22,185 bases of DNA from an uncultured Clostridia bacterium (GCA_947627335.1 CANQVQ010000015.1:1-22185); one strand, 5' to 3'. Positions 13,908-22,162 are shown, counted from the first letter of the stretch. Program-made: numbers and translations. The notes: generated from the sequence alone by a model not told the origin.

Positions 13908-15743
13908 GTGGCGAAACCCAAAACCGAAAAACCGAAGTACGGCGTCTGCTCGAACGTCGGCTTCATGCTCCGTCTCGCGTGGACGAACGGCGAAAAGAAG
14001 GTCCCGCTGCTGACCGTCGCGGTCGCTCTTTTGGCGGTCGCGTCGAACCTGGTCGGGCTGTACCTGTCCCCCGTGATCCTCTCGGCGGTGGAAAGGCACG
14101 TCCCGTTCGGGGAACTGCTGTTGACCATCCTGGGGTTCGTGCTGGCGTCCATGACGGTGTCGTCGCTGTCGTCCTACGTCGGGTCGAACGTGTTGTACGG
14201 CAGGGTGACGGTGCGAATGCTTATCATCAACCGAATCAGCCAAAAGTCGTCAAACACCTCCTACCCCAATTTAGGCAAGGAGCGTTTCCAAAACCTACAG
14301 CACAAAAGCGGAGTAAGCGCGCAAAGCAACGACAAAGCGACCGAGGCGGTCTGGGGAACGCTCGGCGACCTGCTGACCAACCTGCTCGGCTTTGCCTTCT
14401 ACGTCGGACTGCTTTCGACGGTCCAGCCGGTCCTGCTCGCCGTCATCGTCGCGACCAGCGCCGTGAACTACTTCGTCGGAAGGTATGTGTACGCGTACGG
14501 CTACCGCCACCGCGAGGAGGAATCCGAGATCTACAAACGGATCAACTACTATTCCGGCCTTGCCACGGATACGGGGTACGGCAAGGAGATCCGCATCTTC
14601 GGACTTCGCCCGTGGCTGACCGAACTGCGGGACAAATCGATGCGTGCGCTGACCGCGTTCCGGCGGAAATGCCAGACCGTCTACCTCTGGGCGAACGCCG
14701 CCGACCTGCTGACCGCGTTCCTGCGAAACGGCGTCGCCTACGCGTACCTGATCTCACTGGTCCTGCGGGAGGGGCTGGACGTTTCGGCGTTCCTGCTGTA
14801 CTTCTCCGCCGTGGGCGGGTTCTCCGGCTGGATGTCCGGCATTTTAGGCGGGCTGAACACCCTGCACAACCAGTCGTTGGATCTCTCCACCGTCCGGGAA
14901 TTTTTGGATTACGACGAACCGTTCCGCTTTTCCGGCGGCGACCCGCTGCCGGACGGTCCTTCCCATGAGCTGCGGCTGGAGGACGTTTCCTTCCGCTATC
15001 CCGGCGCGGAAAAGGACGCGCTGTCCCACATCGATCTGACCCTCCGCCCCGGCGAAAAGATCGCCGTCGTCGGGCTCAACGGCGCGGGGAAAACCACGCT
15101 GATCCGCCTGCTGTGCGGCTTCCTCGACCCGACCGAAGGGCGGGTGCTGCTGGACGGGAAGGACGTGCGGGATTTCAACCGTGCGGAATACTACACGCTG
15201 TTTTCCGCCGTGTTCCAGAATTTCTCCCTGCTCGCCGCGACCGTCGAAACCAACGTCGCCCAGACGGAGGACGGCATCGACGAAGAACGGGTGCAGGACT
15301 GCTTAGACAAGGCGGGGCTGACCGAAAAGGTGGAAAGCCTGCCGAGCGGGCGCAGGACGTACCTGAACCGGGAAGTCTACGATGACGCGGTCCTGCTTTC
15401 CGGCGGCGAAACGCAGCGGCTGATGCTGGCGCGTGCGCTCTACAAGGACGCGCCGTTCCTCTTCCTCGACGAACCGACGGCGGCGCTCGACCCCATCGCG
15501 GAAGCCGACCTGTACCAACGGTACGACGAGATGTCGCGCGGAAAATCCTCCGTCTACATCTCCCACCGGCTCGCGTCCACCCGTTTCTGCGACCGCATCC
15601 TGCTGCTGGCGGACGCGCACATCTGCGAGGAAGGGACGCACGAGGAACTGCTTCGCCGGAACGGCAAGTACGCCGCCCTGTTCGAAGTGCAGAGCAAATA
15701 CTACAAGGAAGGGGGAACCGAAGATGAAGCGGAAACGCGATAA
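13908..15743 (+). CDS. ABC exporter subunit 1 (fused membrane and ATPase domains)
   Basis: A 611-residue type IV ABC exporter half-transporter. An N-terminal transmembrane region (about residues 25-330) carries several hydrophobic spans (KVPLLTVAVALLAVASNLVGL, LLLTILGFVLASMTVSSL). The ATPase domain (about 350-600) has Walker A GLNGAGKT at 389-396, Q-loop FSAVFQNF, signature LSGGE at 497-501, Walker B FLFLDEP, TAALDP and the switch His in ISHRLAS. The signature reads SGGE rather than SGGQ. The start is GTG at 13908 with AAAGGA (13890-13895) upstream. It overlaps the second exporter gene by 20 bases, suggesting equimolar synthesis and a heterodimer. Substrate unknown; the LytTR/GHKL setting hints at a peptide. 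No precursor peptide, peptidase domain or modification enzyme is in the window. Confidence 0.92.
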   Translation: MAKPKTEKPKYGVCSNVGFMLRLAWTNGEKKVPLLTVAVALLAVASNLVGLYLSPVILSAVERHVPFGELLLTILGFVLASMTVSSLSSYVGSNVLYGRVTVRMLIINRISQKSSNTSYPNLGKERFQNLQHKSGVSAQSNDKATEAVWGTLGDLLTNLLGFAFYVGLLSTVQPVLLAVIVATSAVNYFVGRYVYAYGYRHREEESEIYKRINYYSGLATDTGYGKEIRIFGLRPWLTELRDKSMRALTAFRRKCQTVYLWANAADLLTAFLRNGVAYAYLISLVLREGLDVSAFLLYFSAVGGFSGWMSGILGGLNTLHNQSLDLSTVREFLDYDEPFRFSGGDPLPDGPSHELRLEDVSFRYPGAEKDALSHIDLTLRPGEKIAVVGLNGAGKTTLIRLLCGFLDPTEGRVLLDGKDVRDFNRAEYYTLFSAVFQNFSLLAATVETNVAQTEDGIDEERVQDCLDKAGLTEKVESLPSGRRTYLNREVYDDAVLLSGGETQRLMLARALYKDAPFLFLDEPTAALDPIAEADLYQRYDEMSRGKSSVYISHRLASTRFCDRILLLADAHICEEGTHEELLRRNGKYAALFEVQSKYYKEGGTEDEAETR

Positions 15744-17604
15744 AAAGACCGTCCCGCTGGGCAAGGCGCTGCGGCTTTCCTTCCGCGTTTTGCGGCTCTG
15801 GTACAAGCGGTATCCGGGCATAATCCTGTCCCGCGTCGCCACGACCGTCTGGTGGTCGCTGACCCCGTACGTCGGCATCTACCTTTCCGCCCTCGTCGTG
15901 GACGAATTGGCGGGCGCACGGGACCCGGACCGGCTGAAAACGCTGGTGCTGCTCACGCTGTTCGCCGCCGCGGCGGTCTCGCTCGGCTCGGCGCTGCTCG
16001 GGCGGTGGCGGGGCATACAGAACGGCGGGATGTGGTGGACAATGCAAAATATGCTCAAGGACAAATTTCTGGAAATGGACTATGTGGACACGGAGAGCAC
16101 CGGGACGTCCTCCCTGTATACGAATATTTGTAATCATATGAATAGTAACGGCTGGGGAATCACGTTCGCGGTCGACATCATGGAATCCATGCTCTCGGCG
16201 GTCCTGCGGCTCTTCGGCGGGGTCTCCCTGACGGTCTCCCTGTTCGTCAGCCGCGTCCCGGACGGCGCGGGCGCGTACAAGGCGCTCGACCACCCGCTGA
16301 CGGCGCTGTTCGTCATCGCCGTCCTGCTCGCGCTCACCTGCCTGTCTCCCATGCTGGGCAACCGGGCGGGGCGCTACTGGGCGGAACACGCGAACGACCA
16401 CAAATTCGCCAACAGTTTTTTCAGCTTTTTCGGCAACCTCGGCACCATTCGGGAATACGCGGAAGACGTCCGCATCTACCGGCAGTGGGATTTCTGCGAT
16501 AAGTACGGCATGGCGAAAGACTACACCTTTGGCTCCAAAGGCGTCTTCGCGAAACTGGCGCGGGGACCGATGGGCGCGTATTCCGCCGCGTCCGCCGCCG
16601 TTTCGGTGGCGTTCACCGGGGCGGTGTACCTGTTCGTCTGCCTGAAAGCGTGGGCGGGGGCGTTCGGGCTGGGCGCGGTCACGCAATACGTCGCGTCCGT
16701 GTCGCGCATGGCGCAATCGGTCGGCAAACTGGTCGGCGCGCTCGGCGATTTGCGGAACAACGCCCCGTTTTTGGAACTGAACTTCGCCTTCCTCGACATT
16801 CCGAATAAGATGTACCAAGGCAGCCTGACCGTCGAAAAGCGGCGGGACCGCAAGTACGAGGTGGAATTCCGCGACGTGTCCTTCCGCTACCCCGGCAGCA
16901 AAACGTATGCCCTGCGGCACGTCAGCATCAAATTCGAGATCGGCAAACGGCTCGCCGTCGTCGGGCAGAACGGCAGCGGAAAGACCACGTTCATCAAACT
17001 GCTCTGTCGGCTTTACGACCCGACCGAAGGGGTGATCCTGCTCAACGGCATCGACATCCGCAAGTACAACTACGCGGAATATATGCAAATTTTCTCTATC
17101 GTGTTCCAGGATTTCAAGCTCTTCGCGATGAAGCTGGGCGAAAACGTCGCCGTGAAGACCGCCTACGACGAAGAGCGGGTGAAGGACTGTCTGGAGAAAG
17201 CGGGCTTCGGCGAACGGCTCGCGGAACTGCCGGACGGGCTGGAAACCTACCTATATAAAAAACTCAGCGAGAAGGGCGTGGACATCTCCGGCGGGGAGGC
17301 GCAGAAAATCGCCATCGCCCGTGCGCTCTGCAAGGATTCGCCGTTCATCGTCCTCGACGAGCCGACCGCCGCGCTCGACCCGCTCGCCGAGGCGGAGATC
17401 TACGCGAAATTCAACGACATCGCCGGCGACAAGACCGCCATTTACATCAGTCACCGCCTGTCCTCCTGCAAGTTCTGCGACGAGATCCTGGTTTTCGACG
17501 AGGGACGCGTCGTCCAGCAGGGCACCCACGCCGCACTCGAATCCGACGTCGGCGGGAAGTACCACGAACTCTGGCACGCCCAGGCGCAGTATTACACGGA
17601 GTGA
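15724..17604 (+). CDS. ABC exporter subunit 2 (fused membrane and ATPase domains)
   Basis: A 626-residue half-transporter of the same type as its upstream partner. A basic N-terminus (MKRKRDKK) is followed by the membrane region (to about residue 340) and an ATPase domain with Walker A GQNGSGKT from residue 414, Q-loop FSIVFQDF, signature ISGGE at 521-525, Walker B FIVLDEP, TAALDP and ISHRLSS. Both subunits keep the catalytic Glu after Walker B and the switch His, so neither nucleotide site looks degenerate, unlike many heterodimeric exporters. The ATG at 15724 lies within the end of the first gene (20-base overlap), so translation is probably coupled. A strong terminator follows at 17617. 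Confidence 0.92.
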   Translation: MKRKRDKKTVPLGKALRLSFRVLRLWYKRYPGIILSRVATTVWWSLTPYVGIYLSALVVDELAGARDPDRLKTLVLLTLFAAAAVSLGSALLGRWRGIQNGGMWWTMQNMLKDKFLEMDYVDTESTGTSSLYTNICNHMNSNGWGITFAVDIMESMLSAVLRLFGGVSLTVSLFVSRVPDGAGAYKALDHPLTALFVIAVLLALTCLSPMLGNRAGRYWAEHANDHKFANSFFSFFGNLGTIREYAEDVRIYRQWDFCDKYGMAKDYTFGSKGVFAKLARGPMGAYSAASAAVSVAFTGAVYLFVCLKAWAGAFGLGAVTQYVASVSRMAQSVGKLVGALGDLRNNAPFLELNFAFLDIPNKMYQGSLTVEKRRDRKYEVEFRDVSFRYPGSKTYALRHVSIKFEIGKRLAVVGQNGSGKTTFIKLLCRLYDPTEGVILLNGIDIRKYNYAEYMQIFSIVFQDFKLFAMKLGENVAVKTAYDEERVKDCLEKAGFGERLAELPDGLETYLYKKLSEKGVDISGGEAQKIAIARALCKDSPFIVLDEPTAALDPLAEAEIYAKFNDIAGDKTAIYISHRLSSCKFCDEILVFDEGRVVQQGTHAALESDVGGKYHELWHAQAQYYTE

Positions 17605-17616
17605 AAATAATTTTGG

Positions 17617-17651
17617 GGGGGCAAACGCAATCGCGTTTGTCCCCTTTTTTT
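17617..17651 (+). terminator. Intrinsic terminator of the ABC exporter operon
   Basis: 12-bp stem (17617-17628 with 17633-17644, one G-U pair), loop AATC, GC-rich GGGGGCAAACGC/GCGTTTGTCCCC, followed by seven T. The start TTTTGGGGGG-CAAAC also occurs near 8905. Confidence 0.92.
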
Positions 17652-17688
17652 GCAAGCGAACGAAAAAAGAGGGCATTTCACGCAAAAA

Positions 17689-17734
17689 AATTGTAAGAAA
17701 ATCAAAAAAACCTCTTTACAATTGCCAAAAATTG
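17689..17734. promoter_or_regulatory. Overlapping AATTG inverted repeats at the surface-protein promoter
   Basis: AATTGTAA (17689-17696) and TTACAATT (17716-17723) are perfect 8-bp complements; the right arm covers the -35. CAATT (17719-17723) also pairs with AATTG (17730-17734) across the spacer. Two A7 tracts (17684-17690 and 17704-17710), about two turns apart, lie upstream and could act as UP elements or bend DNA. Confidence 0.5.
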
Positions 17735-17743
17735 TGGTATGAT
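17715..17743 (+). promoter_or_regulatory. Promoter of the large surface protein
   Basis: TTTACA (17715-17720), 17-base spacer ending in TGTGG, TATGAT (17738-17743). The first in-frame ATG (17739) lies inside this -10 box and is therefore not the start codon. Confidence 0.85.
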
Positions 17744-17783
17744 ACGAATAGAACCAAAAATCTCAAAAGAAAGGAACCAAGTC

Positions 17784-20700
17784 ATGAAAAAATCATCCGT
17801 TATCGCACTTCTCTTGGTGTTTGCCATGGTGGCGGCGACCGTATGTGCGGCGTTTGTTTTCGTTCAGGCGGATACAGACGACACGCATACGTTCTGGTTG
17901 ACGCACTATGACGACGGCTTTTCCGAAGGCGCCGGTGTCGTATTCACCGAGACCGACTCCGCCGGAGGCTGGTGGCTCCACGTGGCGTTCAAGCCCGTTG
18001 CCGGAGTCGCCGACACCTATGAAATCACCGAAATTACCAACGGCATTGCCGACGGTAAAGCCACGGCGGTCACGAAACCGGAAGGCGGTTTCGTCTACGG
18101 TATCAACGTCGGCAACGACTACTCCAAAGGTGGTACCGAAGAGGGCACCAACTTCACCAGCACGAACTGCAACGAAGCCGTCGCGTACGCACAGACCTGG
18201 AAGGTCGGCGACATGTTCACCATCTCCGGTCTGGATCTCACGAACAAAACCGTCCCGACCACTACCAGTGATAAGAAATGGTACGACCCGTCCTACGTCT
18301 GCACGGCGACGATCAAGCCGTACACGCCGCCCGCTCCCCCCGCAACAGTCACCTGGAAGGCACTGTATGGCGAAGTTGAGCTGCACGGCACCAACAACAA
18401 AATCGAGAACCTCGGAAACGGCAATCGTCAGCTGGACGCCACTGCTTGGTCGGGCAACCTCGAGTTTGTCGGCTTCAAGAATATGCAGACGAAGAGCATC
18501 GTCGTGGAAATCGACCTCGATTTCGGCGAAGCCAAACCGATCGGTTCCGTTTACATGGACTTCTTCCGTGACAACGACCCGACCTCCGGCTCGAACATCT
18601 ATATGCCGAACAGCGTGGTCGTCGAAGTTTCCAACGACGGAGAGAACTATTACAACCTCTCCGGCGGCGACGAGAATATCGCTGTCTCGGAAGGTGAAAA
18701 CCTGAAGGTCAACACCGTTACCGTGGACTTCTCCACGCGTGCGTCCATCAACGCCCGTTACCTCAGAGTGACGGTTTCCACCGATAAGCGGTACTTCTTC
18801 CTGACCGAAATCGGTGTGACCGACGGCAAAGCGGATGTCACGCCGATCAGCGCGGACGAAGCGTTCAAGTATGACACGGAAAACGAAACGAAGAACTACG
18901 GCATCGCCGTGTTCGATACGGCGGGAACCTACAACCTGAATTCCAACGCCGACCCGCAAGCCTTCAACGGCTCGCAGATTACGGTCGCGGCTTGGGACGA
19001 AGCGGCGAACGCGTATAAGATTCGCTTCAACGAGTGCAACGTCTGGCAGAACGGCGGCAACTCTCACCCGACGGAGTCCGTCACCCTCGCGGAAGGCGAA
19101 ATCATGGTCGCAATCCAGACGCCGGGAAGCCTCTCGGATGACCCCGTCACCAGCTACGGTTCCCAGGTAAAATGGATTATGCGCGGCGCGAAGGTAGGCG
19201 ACTACATCGTTCTGGACAAGGACGCGAAAACCTTCAAACTGGTCCAGCCCGAAGCCAAGATCCTCTACAACCTCCTCGGCGAGCTGAAGAAGACCGATAC
19301 GAGTGATTACACCATCACGGTCAACAGCGACAGCTCCGTCACCGTCACGCTGAAGAGAGACGCGAGCCAGGGCGACGCCATCGTCATCGCGGACAACATC
19401 GGCGCGAAGGTCGATTTGAGCCATGCCGGCGTCTACTATGTGGGCGATTACACCAGCACGGCGGAGAATCCGGAATTCCGGCTCCATTACGGTCGCGTCA
19501 GTGGCGGCACGCCCAGTGTCGGCGACCTGTACAGCACGAACGAGAACGTCATCGATTCCGGCAAAAAGAACTCGTGGTTCAACTGGGACTTCGGCGCATA
19601 CGTATCCGGTAAAAATTACAACGTCGAAGGCGGAAACGAGCTCAAGGATATTGCAATCACCAGCGGCAAAGCCGGCGATACCTACACCTTCCGGACGCTC
19701 GCGTTTGTCAACGCGAACAACATGATGACGGTCGGCACGCCGCTCGTCACCCGTGACGACCTGTCGCGCAACATCGCGCTGAACAAGACCTACACCGGCG
19801 CAGAGCCGTATCAAGGCAAATACAATGCGCCGCTGACGGACGGCGTCGCGTCGGATGCGCTCTCCTACGACAACCAGTGGTTTGGATTCTACTGCAATGC
19901 GAGCGCGACCGAAATGAACGCTCCGAATCATGTCGGTACGCTGGTGATCGACCTCGGAACCGTTTCGACGATCCAGAGCGTCCGCGTCAACACCTATGTC
20001 GGTCCGTCTACGTCCGGCATCACGGCGCCGGACTCCGTCAAAGCGGAATACTCCGTGGACGGTCTGACCTACACGCAGATCGGCACGACGCTCAAGCCGA
20101 CTGCCAACAATGACGACCAGGTCCAATGGCTGGGATTCGATTCCGGATATAACGTTCTGGGTCGTTACGTCAAACTGACGGTCGGCGTTCCCGGCACGTT
20201 CGTCTTCCTCAACGAAGTCGAAGTCATCGGGCTTCCGTATGCCGAAGAAGCCGTCGAAGTCGACGGTGACCTGAACGATACCGGTTACGTCAATGCGGAT
20301 TGGGTTTCTGATAGCTATCAGCAAAACGAAGCTTCGGCAAATGTGACGCCGAAAGACCTTGCCGGTAAGTTCACGGTTCGCATGGACAAAAACAGAGTCT
20401 ACTACGCCATTCAGATCGATAACACCATCGCCCCGAACATCACGAAGGCGTATGCCGACACGATTGCCGGGAAGGGCGGCGTGCTCACCGCGAGCGACGC
20501 GCAAACCGACACCTATACCGCGACCGGCGCAACTTCGTTCCGTATCTGGCTGCGTACCAACAACGAGAAGCGTTATCTGGTCGACGTGCAGTACCTCGGT
20601 GAGGAACTCGGCTGGGTCGCGACCCGTACGATCTTCCTTGCCGACTCTGGCAAGACCTGGGATGATCTCAAGGTCAGCGAAGAAGACGGAAACGTCGCGG

Positions 20701-22001
20701 TCAAATATGACTACACGACGCGCACTCTGACGGCGGAGATCGCTCTCGACAAAGCGACGTGGGGCATCGAAGATACGATCGGCACGTTCGTCAGCTTTGG
20801 TGAGAACTATGACGGCGCGAAGAACCAGTATCTGCACATAACCAAACAGCTAATCGGGGAAGATGCCGAAAAGACGATGACGAACGGCTACCTTTGCAAA
20901 GGCTATTCGACTGACACGGACACCATTCCGTACGTTTGGTTCAACGGCACGATCGGCAACGTCACCTACGCGGATTACGCCGCAGTCACCGAAGCGATCG
21001 TGAACGCTTCCCTTCTGAGCGAAGCCAACTACACGGCGGATTCCTGGAAGGTTCTGCAGGATGCGATCAATGCGGTTGATTACAGCAAGCACGCCGACGA
21101 GCAGGCAGCGGTTGACGCGATGGCGAAAGCGATCACGGACGCCGTCAACGCTCTGGAGTACAAGGGCGCGAACTACGACGCAGTGAACGACGCGAAAGCG
21201 AAGGCAGCGCTGCTCGTGGAATCCAACTACACGCCGGAATCCTGGAAGGTTCTGCAAGACGCGCTCGCCGCGGTCGTCGATGGCAAGAAAGCCAACGAGC
21301 AGGCGGAAGTCGACGCGATGGCGCAGGCGATCCTCGATGCGATCGACGCACTCGTGAAAGTTCAGGACGCTCCGATCGGCGACGCGAATTACACCGCTGT
21401 CAACGAGATGAAGAGAATCGCTGAGGCTCTGAACGAAAGCGACTACACGCCGGAATCCTGGAAGGTTCTGCAGGACGCGCTCGCCGCGGTCGTAGATGGC
21501 AAGAAAGCCAACGAGCAGGCGGAAGTCGACGCGATGGCGAAAGCCATTGCCGACGCGATCATCGGTCTTGTTCCGGTCGAGCCTACCACGCCGGATACGT
21601 CCGACACCTCGTCTGATACCTCGTCTGACACGTCCGACACCTCGTCTGACACGTCCGACACCTCGTCCGCCACGTCCGACACCTCGTCTGGTACGTCCGA
21701 CACTTCGTCTGACACCTCGTCCGGCACGTCCGACACCTCGTCTGACACCTCGTCTGACACCTCGTCCGACACTTCGTCCGCGACTTCGTCTGACACCTCG
21801 TCTGACACCTCGTCCGGCACGTCTGACACCTCGTCCGGCACCTCGTCCGCGGCTTCGTCCGATGCTTCGAGCAACGCCGGTTCGAGCAGCGCCGCTTCGA
21901 GCGACAGCCCGCACACGGGCGACAGCGGCATTGTGATCTTCGCAGTGCTTGCAGTGCTCTCGCTGGCCGGTACGATCGTCGCGGTTCGTATCAGACACTG
22001 A
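17784..22001 (+). CDS. Multidomain wall-anchored glycan-binding surface protein
   Basis: A 1405-residue secreted protein. Signal peptide about 1-30 (MKKSSVIALLLVFAMVAATV). An N-terminal beta-rich module (about 31-185) seems related to one at about 365-490. Discoidin (F5/8C)-like domains lie at about 189-350 (ending YLRVTVSTDKRYFFLTEIGV) and 662-819 (NIALNKTYTG, LVIDLGTVSTIQSVRV, LNEVEVIG). A CBM9/DOMON-like carbohydrate-binding domain follows at about 823-1022 (VEVDGDLNDTGYV). Three FIVAR repeats (about 1060-1267, core YTPESWKVLQDAL) lead to a Ser/Thr/Asp linker (1268-1370). SPHTGD (1375-1380), a hydrophobic span and RIRH form a sortase-type anchor of the xPxTG variant. No catalytic glycosidase domain was recognised, so adhesion or glycan capture is inferred. 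AAAGGAA is about 8 bases before the ATG at 17784. It has its own promoter, separated from the exporters by a strong terminator. Confidence 0.88.
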   Translation: MKKSSVIALLLVFAMVAATVCAAFVFVQADTDDTHTFWLTHYDDGFSEGAGVVFTETDSAGGWWLHVAFKPVAGVADTYEITEITNGIADGKATAVTKPEGGFVYGINVGNDYSKGGTEEGTNFTSTNCNEAVAYAQTWKVGDMFTISGLDLTNKTVPTTTSDKKWYDPSYVCTATIKPYTPPAPPATVTWKALYGEVELHGTNNKIENLGNGNRQLDATAWSGNLEFVGFKNMQTKSIVVEIDLDFGEAKPIGSVYMDFFRDNDPTSGSNIYMPNSVVVEVSNDGENYYNLSGGDENIAVSEGENLKVNTVTVDFSTRASINARYLRVTVSTDKRYFFLTEIGVTDGKADVTPISADEAFKYDTENETKNYGIAVFDTAGTYNLNSNADPQAFNGSQITVAAWDEAANAYKIRFNECNVWQNGGNSHPTESVTLAEGEIMVAIQTPGSLSDDPVTSYGSQVKWIMRGAKVGDYIVLDKDAKTFKLVQPEAKILYNLLGELKKTDTSDYTITVNSDSSVTVTLKRDASQGDAIVIADNIGAKVDLSHAGVYYVGDYTSTAENPEFRLHYGRVSGGTPSVGDLYSTNENVIDSGKKNSWFNWDFGAYVSGKNYNVEGGNELKDIAITSGKAGDTYTFRTLAFVNANNMMTVGTPLVTRDDLSRNIALNKTYTGAEPYQGKYNAPLTDGVASDALSYDNQWFGFYCNASATEMNAPNHVGTLVIDLGTVSTIQSVRVNTYVGPSTSGITAPDSVKAEYSVDGLTYTQIGTTLKPTANNDDQVQWLGFDSGYNVLGRYVKLTVGVPGTFVFLNEVEVIGLPYAEEAVEVDGDLNDTGYVNADWVSDSYQQNEASANVTPKDLAGKFTVRMDKNRVYYAIQIDNTIAPNITKAYADTIAGKGGVLTASDAQTDTYTATGATSFRIWLRTNNEKRYLVDVQYLGEELGWVATRTIFLADSGKTWDDLKVSEEDGNVAVKYDYTTRTLTAEIALDKATWGIEDTIGTFVSFGENYDGAKNQYLHITKQLIGEDAEKTMTNGYLCKGYSTDTDTIPYVWFNGTIGNVTYADYAAVTEAIVNASLLSEANYTADSWKVLQDAINAVDYSKHADEQAAVDAMAKAITDAVNALEYKGANYDAVNDAKAKAALLVESNYTPESWKVLQDALAAVVDGKKANEQAEVDAMAQAILDAIDALVKVQDAPIGDANYTAVNEMKRIAEALNESDYTPESWKVLQDALAAVVDGKKANEQAEVDAMAKAIADAIIGLVPVEPTTPDTSDTSSDTSSDTSDTSSDTSDTSSATSDTSSGTSDTSSDTSSGTSDTSSDTSSDTSSDTSSATSSDTSSDTSSGTSDTSSGTSSAASSDASSNAGSSSAASSDSPHTGDSGIVIFAVLAVLSLAGTIVAVRIRH
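21228..21539 (+). repeat. Near-identical 96-bp FIVAR core repeats, 216-bp period
   Basis: 21228-21323 and 21444-21539 differ at only two bases (both silent), while the sequence between them has diverged. A third, older copy of the unit begins with TAC at 21030, 198 bases before. This points to recent duplication or gene conversion of one FIVAR core. Confidence 0.9.
21598..21860 (+). repeat. Low-complexity Ser/Thr/Asp-coding minisatellite
   Basis: Interleaved units of the type GACACCTCGTCT and ACGTCCGACACC, steps of 6, 9 and 12 bases, encoding TSSDTSSDTSDTSS-like stretches of the wall-spanning linker. All steps are multiples of 3, so length changes stay in frame. Confidence 0.92.
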
Positions 22002-22033
22002 TCTCACGAACCATTCGTAAAACCTAATTCCTC

Positions 22034-22068
22034 GGGCGGGACCGCGTAAACGGTCCCGCCCTTCGTTT
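22034..22068 (+). terminator. Intrinsic terminator of the surface protein gene
   Basis: GGGCGGGACCG (22034-22044), loop CGTAAA, CGGTCCCGCCC (22051-22061): a perfect 11-bp stem, then TTCGTTTT. It lies 32 bases after the stop codon. Confidence 0.92.
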
Positions 22069-22073
22069 TGCCC

Positions 22074-22162
22074 GTGGGGGGTGCGCCGTGGGGGGTGTCC
22101 CTTTGCGCCTTGACCATGGGCGCAAATCGTGGGGGTACGTCGCTTTGCCTGTGGGGTGCGTC
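22074..22162. repeat. G-run repeats at the window end
   Basis: Four related units of the form GTGGGG(G)(G)TGCGTC start at 22074, 22088, 22129 and 22151. Between the second and third is a perfect 8-bp inverted repeat TTTGCGCC/GGCGCAAA (22102-22109 and 22119-22126). No gene was recognised in 22069-22185, and the element is cut by the window edge. Confidence 0.7.

Noticed and set aside
15175..17088. Open frame of 637 codons on the minus strand opposite the ABC exporters
   Set aside because: The plus-strand frames carry all ABC motifs; the antisense product is Arg-rich and unlike any family.
12302..17604. Lantibiotic or other RiPP cluster
   Set aside because: No precursor peptide, LanM/LanBC, radical SAM maturase or peptidase domain was found between 12188 and 17784; only regulators and exporters are present.
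17793..20837. Open frame of 1014 codons on the minus strand opposite the surface protein gene
   Set aside because: It mirrors the codon pattern of the plus-strand gene, has no ribosome binding site or recognisable domain, and gives an Arg/Val/Asp-rich low-complexity product. GC-rich coding DNA often leaves such antisense frames open.
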